This document shows positions 60,018-64,000 of a stretch of DNA of 64,000 bases, in pieces. The notes under the pieces are model-generated. The model had not been told where the DNA came from and ran no database searches. It saw only the letters and a list, made by a program, of their open reading frames with translations. The stretch lies in contig JAOABU010000063.1 of assembly GCA_026418195.1 (NCBI GenBank), positions 1 to 64,000 of the forward strand, given 5' to 3'. Both the position numbers and the translations under genes were made by a program. Numbering within the stretch: position 1 is the first letter of the stretch; every line of letters begins with the position of its first letter. Source of the DNA: Spirochaetota bacterium. GTDB lineage: Bacteria > Spirochaetota > Spirochaetia > DTKZ01.

Positions 60018-61109
60018 ATGAAAAACTCACCTACAACACACAAAATCATCCTATTTAGTATGGGATTCCTCTTTTTTCTGGGTGCACTGCTTTTCACCTA
60101 TTCAGAAGATATTGGAGAAGTTTCCTATATACAACAAGGGGCCACCCTCGTTCGTGATACAAAAACCTTGCCTCTGGATTTCAGTTCTCCCATTGAAAAT
60201 TACGATTTGGTTCGTACCAACTCCTCTGGCTTGGTAGAAATCCAATTCTATGAAGGACTAGGAATCCAAGGCAGCCTCCTGATAAAACCTGCTTCCAGTC
60301 TATACATTGATCTTTCCCTTCTATCCGATGGAGGGAAGGCTCGAATCGAACTTCTTTCTGGGACGGTTACGCAGAAAGCGATTAAACTAGCGGGGAAATC
60401 TAGCTTCGAGGTACGGGCGGGTAACGTATCCATGGGGGTACGAGGAACCACCTTCGAGGTAGCCACTGTGCCCGACGGTTCCATACTCATTTCCTGCGCA
60501 GAGGGTCAAGTTCGATGCGAAACAGAAGATGGTACGACTCTGTTTGCCGAACCAGGAAGCGCGGTAGAGAGTACTCCTGAACGAGGATTCCGCAATATAC
60601 CTATCATGTTCCAAGACTTAGAAACCTTTCGACGCAACTGGCATTCAGAGCGGGTTGAAGCGTTTCGTGCCAATGCTCATCGAGCTCTCCGCAACTTCGC
60701 CAATCGATATTTAGAGATGAAAGGAAAGTTCGATGACGCGTATAAATCTTTAATGGCGCGGTACGAAATCTTGGAGAAATGGGTTCGGGAGGACAGAACA
60801 AATAGAATCGGTGCAATGTCTGAAGTCCTCCGAGAAAAGCGTAGTATAGCGGGTCCCCTTTTGAATCTTAGGAAAAAAAGTTTCCTTTTTGAAAAAGTGT
60901 ACTATCGCCTAGTAGAACTCCGGGAGTACTACAAACAGGGAATGATTCGAGGGGATCTGGGAAACGGTATGACCGCCGAGCAGTTCTTCCGGCGTTTTGA
61001 CAACGAAGCGGTAGATCTAGAAGAAAAGATGAACGTGTTCCGTCAAACGTTAAAGTTGTTCGCCAAACGAAACGAAGGGGTTTCCATCATTGATACGTTG
61101 GAAAATTAG
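60018..61109 (+). CDS. FecR-domain protein with N-terminal signal anchor
   Basis: 'SSFEVRAGNVSMGVRGTTFEVATVPDGSILISCAEGQV'; start at MKNSPTTHK. Confidence 0.85.
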   Translation: MKNSPTTHKIILFSMGFLFFLGALLFTYSEDIGEVSYIQQGATLVRDTKTLPLDFSSPIENYDLVRTNSSGLVEIQFYEGLGIQGSLLIKPASSLYIDLSLLSDGGKARIELLSGTVTQKAIKLAGKSSFEVRAGNVSMGVRGTTFEVATVPDGSILISCAEGQVRCETEDGTTLFAEPGSAVESTPERGFRNIPIMFQDLETFRRNWHSERVEAFRANAHRALRNFANRYLEMKGKFDDAYKSLMARYEILEKWVREDRTNRIGAMSEVLREKRSIAGPLLNLRKKSFLFEKVYYRLVELREYYKQGMIRGDLGNGMTAEQFFRRFDNEAVDLEEKMNVFRQTLKLFAKRNEGVSIIDTLEN

Positions 61110-61116
61110 GAAAGAA

Positions 61117-61144
61117 GGGGCGGGATGAACGAACATTCCGCCCC
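61117..61144. terminator. Hairpin between convergent genes (bidirectional terminator candidate)
   Basis: GGGGCGGGATG-aacgaa-CATTCCGCCCC. Confidence 0.7.
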
Positions 61145-61158
61145 GATTGGTACATGGG

Positions 61159-62655
61159 TTAGCCGGTCCCTTTTTTCCTTTTCAGTTCTTTCACGATCGG
61201 CCAAACAATCGAAGCGATAGTTAAGAGGATCAATGTAACACAGATTGGGGAACCCCAAAAAATGCTCCAGTCACCCCCAGAAATAAGCCGAGCTTGTCGG
61301 AAAGACTGCTCCATCATACCTCCTACAATCCCAGCGAGAATCATAGGGGAGGTCGGGATATCGGCCTTTTCCATGAACAGCCCAATGAGCCCGAAAATAA
61401 TCATGATGAACAGATCCGTCACCATGTTATTAATGGCATAGGTGCCAATGAATGCCAATCCGAGCACAATGGGGAAAAGATACCGGGCGGGAACGGCCAA
61501 CACCCGTACCAGCATTTTTGCCAGAGGCATGTTTATTATAATACATATGACATTCCCAATAATCATACTGGCAATCATACCCCAGGCGATGTCAGGATGC
61601 TTTTCGAACAGCAGGGGACCCGGTTGTAGCCCTAACATGAGTAAGGCTCCCATCATGACTGCGGTAGTTCCCGATCCAGGGATCCCCAATGTCATCATGG
61701 GGATCAAGGCTCCTACGGAGGCCGCATTATTGGCTGCTTCTGGTGCGGCTAACCCCTCGATGGCTCCTTTTCCAAACTCCTCCGGATGTTTGGATAAATT
61801 CTTTTCGTTATTGTAGGCCATCAAAGCAGCCATCGTACCCCCAGCTCCAGGAAGAACTCCTACAAAGAATCCAAGGGGTGTACTGCGAAGAATCGGAAGC
61901 CATGACCTCTTCCAATCTTCCTTTGTAATCCAAATAGGCCCAAATTTTGTTTGCACTTTTCGGGTACCTTCATGGATCATCCGGAAACTCTTGAATACTT
62001 CTCCCAAAGCGTAGATCCCCAGGATAATGATGAGGAAGTCGATCCCTCCCTGCAATTCCAAGATACCAAAGGTGAATCGAGATACTCCCGATTGGGCATC
62101 CAATCCTACAGTAGATACCATCAATCCCAAGAAGAGGGAAATAAATCCTTTCACCACGTTGGTTTTTGACATAGCAGCTGTAGCAGAAAGGGCAAACACC
62201 ATCAACAGAAAATACTCGGCAGGACCAAACTTGATAGCTAACCGTGCTACTGGAACAGCTGTAAAAATCATCACGATGGTGGAAATCATTCCTCCAATGA
62301 AGGATGCAATAGCGGATATGGCCAAAGCCGCTTCCGCTCTTCCCTTCATCGCGAGGGGATATCCATCAAAGGTAGCTGCTATGGCAGCTCCATCCCCGGG
62401 GGTGTTGATCAGAATCGAGGAACGGGAGCCGCCGAACATGGCCCCATAGTACCCCCCCGCCATGGTAATTAATGCACCTACAGGTCCCATGGTAAACGTT
62501 AAAGGCAGTAGAACAGCAACTCCGGTAGCAGGCCCCAAACCGGGCAGCATTCCGATAACGGTTCCCAAAAGTCCTCCAAGGGTTACCCAGAAAATGTTTA
62601 TCGGCTGGAGAGCAACCTGTAGACCCAGTGAAAGATTCGATAATATTACGTCCAT
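61159..62655 (-). CDS. tctA: Tripartite tricarboxylate transporter large permease
   Basis: 'GGLLGTVIGMLPGLGPATGVAVLLPLTF', 'GGYYGAMFGGSRSSILINTPGDGAAIAATFDGYPLA'. Confidence 0.96.
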   Translation of the reverse strand: MDVILSNLSLGLQVALQPINIFWVTLGGLLGTVIGMLPGLGPATGVAVLLPLTFTMGPVGALITMAGGYYGAMFGGSRSSILINTPGDGAAIAATFDGYPLAMKGRAEAALAISAIASFIGGMISTIVMIFTAVPVARLAIKFGPAEYFLLMVFALSATAAMSKTNVVKGFISLFLGLMVSTVGLDAQSGVSRFTFGILELQGGIDFLIIILGIYALGEVFKSFRMIHEGTRKVQTKFGPIWITKEDWKRSWLPILRSTPLGFFVGVLPGAGGTMAALMAYNNEKNLSKHPEEFGKGAIEGLAAPEAANNAASVGALIPMMTLGIPGSGTTAVMMGALLMLGLQPGPLLFEKHPDIAWGMIASMIIGNVICIIINMPLAKMLVRVLAVPARYLFPIVLGLAFIGTYAINNMVTDLFIMIIFGLIGLFMEKADIPTSPMILAGIVGGMMEQSFRQARLISGGDWSIFWGSPICVTLILLTIASIVWPIVKELKRKKGTG

Positions 62656-62664
62656 TCTATCCCC

Positions 62665-63132
62665 CTACAGACCTAAGAAAGGCATTCTGGGAAGCTGAAT
62701 GTTCAATACTTCTCCAAAAAGAGCATAGACCCCCACACTGAATCCGATTGAAACTCCCAAGATCGACTTCCATCGTTCCTTCCCGTTAAACAAGGATAGA
62801 ACTGACGAAAGGAAAAGGAAAGTTGAAAGGAGGTAACCCAACCGTTCAAAGAAAAACGCATACAAGATGCATAGAAAGGTGACTGTAGCAATGGATTTCC
62901 CGTACTGGGTTAAAGTTAGGGAGACCGACTTTCGTTCTTTCTTTAACAGCCACGCCTTTTCTTGGATCAGAAGAAGTATGCCCATGATCGTCATTCCAAG
63001 TCCTAACATGAGGGGGAAAACGGATGGAGCTATGGGGTTCCCTACTGTCGCGCGAGGCAAGGTCCAGGCCATATACGAGTATCCAATCCCTATCAGGAAT
63101 GAGAGGATACCGGTAATTGTATTGATTGTCAT
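62665..63132 (-). CDS. tctB: Tripartite tricarboxylate transporter small permease
   Basis: Four-TM small protein between tctA and tctC; start MTINTITGILSF after GAGGAG. Confidence 0.85.
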   Translation of the reverse strand: MTINTITGILSFLIGIGYSYMAWTLPRATVGNPIAPSVFPLMLGLGMTIMGILLLIQEKAWLLKKERKSVSLTLTQYGKSIATVTFLCILYAFFFERLGYLLSTFLFLSSVLSLFNGKERWKSILGVSIGFSVGVYALFGEVLNIQLPRMPFLGL

Positions 63133-63148
63133 ATAGAGCTCCTCAGAG

Positions 63149-63179
63149 GGTAGGCTACCCTCCATGGGAGGTGCCTACC
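63149..63179 (-). promoter_or_regulatory. Intercistronic stem-loop between tctC and tctB
   Basis: Reverse strand GGTAGGC...GCCTACC with inner CCTCC-CAT-GGAGG stem. Confidence 0.6.
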
Positions 63180-63203
63180 TTTCCGATTTTGATTCAGCAC
63201 AGA

Positions 63204-64000
63204 TTATTGTTTTAGCATCCCGATTTCGCCCAACACAGCTTTATAGTCTTCGTTGGTTTTGTCCAGGAAAGCCATGAAGTCTGGGGCATCCATATAGTTC
63301 TTGGTCCAGCCATTCTGCTTGCAAGCTGCATCCCATTCAGGAGTTTTTACCATCTCTGCAAGAGTTTTCCGCCAGTAATTCACAGCATACTCCGGCATTT
63401 CAGGCGGACCAAACAACCCTCTCCAGTTTCTAAACACCTCATTGATACCTTGCTCTTTACAAGTAGGAATATCCTTTAAAACATCTGTAGTTACTCGTTC
63501 AGGACCGGTTTGTGCCAGTCCACGCAGGTCTCCGCTTTGTAAAAGGCCTCTTACGTCACTGAGGCCTGTGGAAAGAAGATGAATATGTCCCCCTAACACT
63601 TGAGCGGGACCAGACCCTTCTTGGAAGCTCACGTATTTGATTTTCTTAAGATCCTTCACACCCGCAGCTCTGGCCATGATTAGGAACTGGATATGATCCA
63701 TACTTCCGACAGCAGATGTTCCCCCAATCACCACACTGGAAGGATCTTTTTTTAGGTCTTCCATTACCTGGGCAATGGAGGTGTATTTAGAATTCTTGGC
63801 TACTACGAATGCCCCGTAATCGGTAATAAGCGCAGCTAGAGGAGTAGTATTCTTATAACTGTACGGTGAAGATCCATTCAGGTTGATCAGTAGGAGAGGA
63901 GGGCTGTAAACTGCAATAAGGTTATCCGCTCCTTTTTTAGTCTGCATGTAAGCAAGGTTCACCCCACCGCCACCGCCTGGCTTGTTCGTTACGGGAAGGG
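63204..64000 (-). CDS. tctC: Tripartite tricarboxylate transporter substrate-binding protein (truncated by window edge)
   Basis: Bug-family features 'VTNKPGGGGGVNLAYMQTKKG', 'YKNTTPLAALITDYGAFVVAKNSKYTSIAQVMEDLKKDPSSVVIGGTSAVGSMDHI'; frame open to the edge. Confidence 0.9.
   Translation of the reverse strand, partial: LPVTNKPGGGGGVNLAYMQTKKGADNLIAVYSPPLLLINLNGSSPYSYKNTTPLAALITDYGAFVVAKNSKYTSIAQVMEDLKKDPSSVVIGGTSAVGSMDHIQFLIMARAAGVKDLKKIKYVSFQEGSGPAQVLGGHIHLLSTGLSDVRGLLQSGDLRGLAQTGPERVTTDVLKDIPTCKEQGINEVFRNWRGLFGPPEMPEYAVNYWRKTLAEMVKTPEWDAACKQNGWTKNYMDAPDFMAFLDKTNEDYKAVLGEIGMLKQ

Noticed and set aside
1-64000. CRISPR array, prophage or integrative element
   Set aside because: No regularly spaced repeats, no Cas, integrase, transposase or phage structural ORFs seen; the only transposon sequence is the Nextera adapter at base 1.

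Overview
This 64 kb window is a gene-dense bacterial chromosomal segment, almost certainly from a Spirochaetales/Treponema-type spirochaete. The key evidence is a recognisable cytoplasmic filament protein CfpA with its neighbours. I saw no prophage, transposase gene, CRISPR array or rRNA. The first 19 bp are the Nextera/Tn5 mosaic end, so the left edge is a contig end carrying adapter.

Main content: tRNA-Arg and tRNA-Pro; a double-length (tandem) UvrA; radC; a CfpA operon with a PPDK-like protein whose ATP-grasp half looks degenerate; gnd next to a LarA-family protein; floA/nfeD; a hexuronate catabolic cluster (DeoR, SDR, UxaC, UxaE); a GntR-regulated sugar ABC importer operon without an ATPase gene; a queF/queuosine-transporter operon with a probable preQ1-I riboswitch leader; tRNA-Leu; a REC-REC-GGDEF protein; a four-gene ArsA/Get3-like ATPase operon; cstA; ndk-gpsA; gpgS overlapping a probable M20 pseudo-peptidase; a ParB-like/SplB-like radical SAM pair; and a TctCBA transporter cut by the right edge.

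The strongest leads are the CfpA/PPDK-like operon, the preQ1 riboswitch, the tandem UvrA, the ArsA operon, the ParB-like/SplB-like pair and the LarA-like/Gnd link. All family calls come from reading motifs in the translations; no searches were run.
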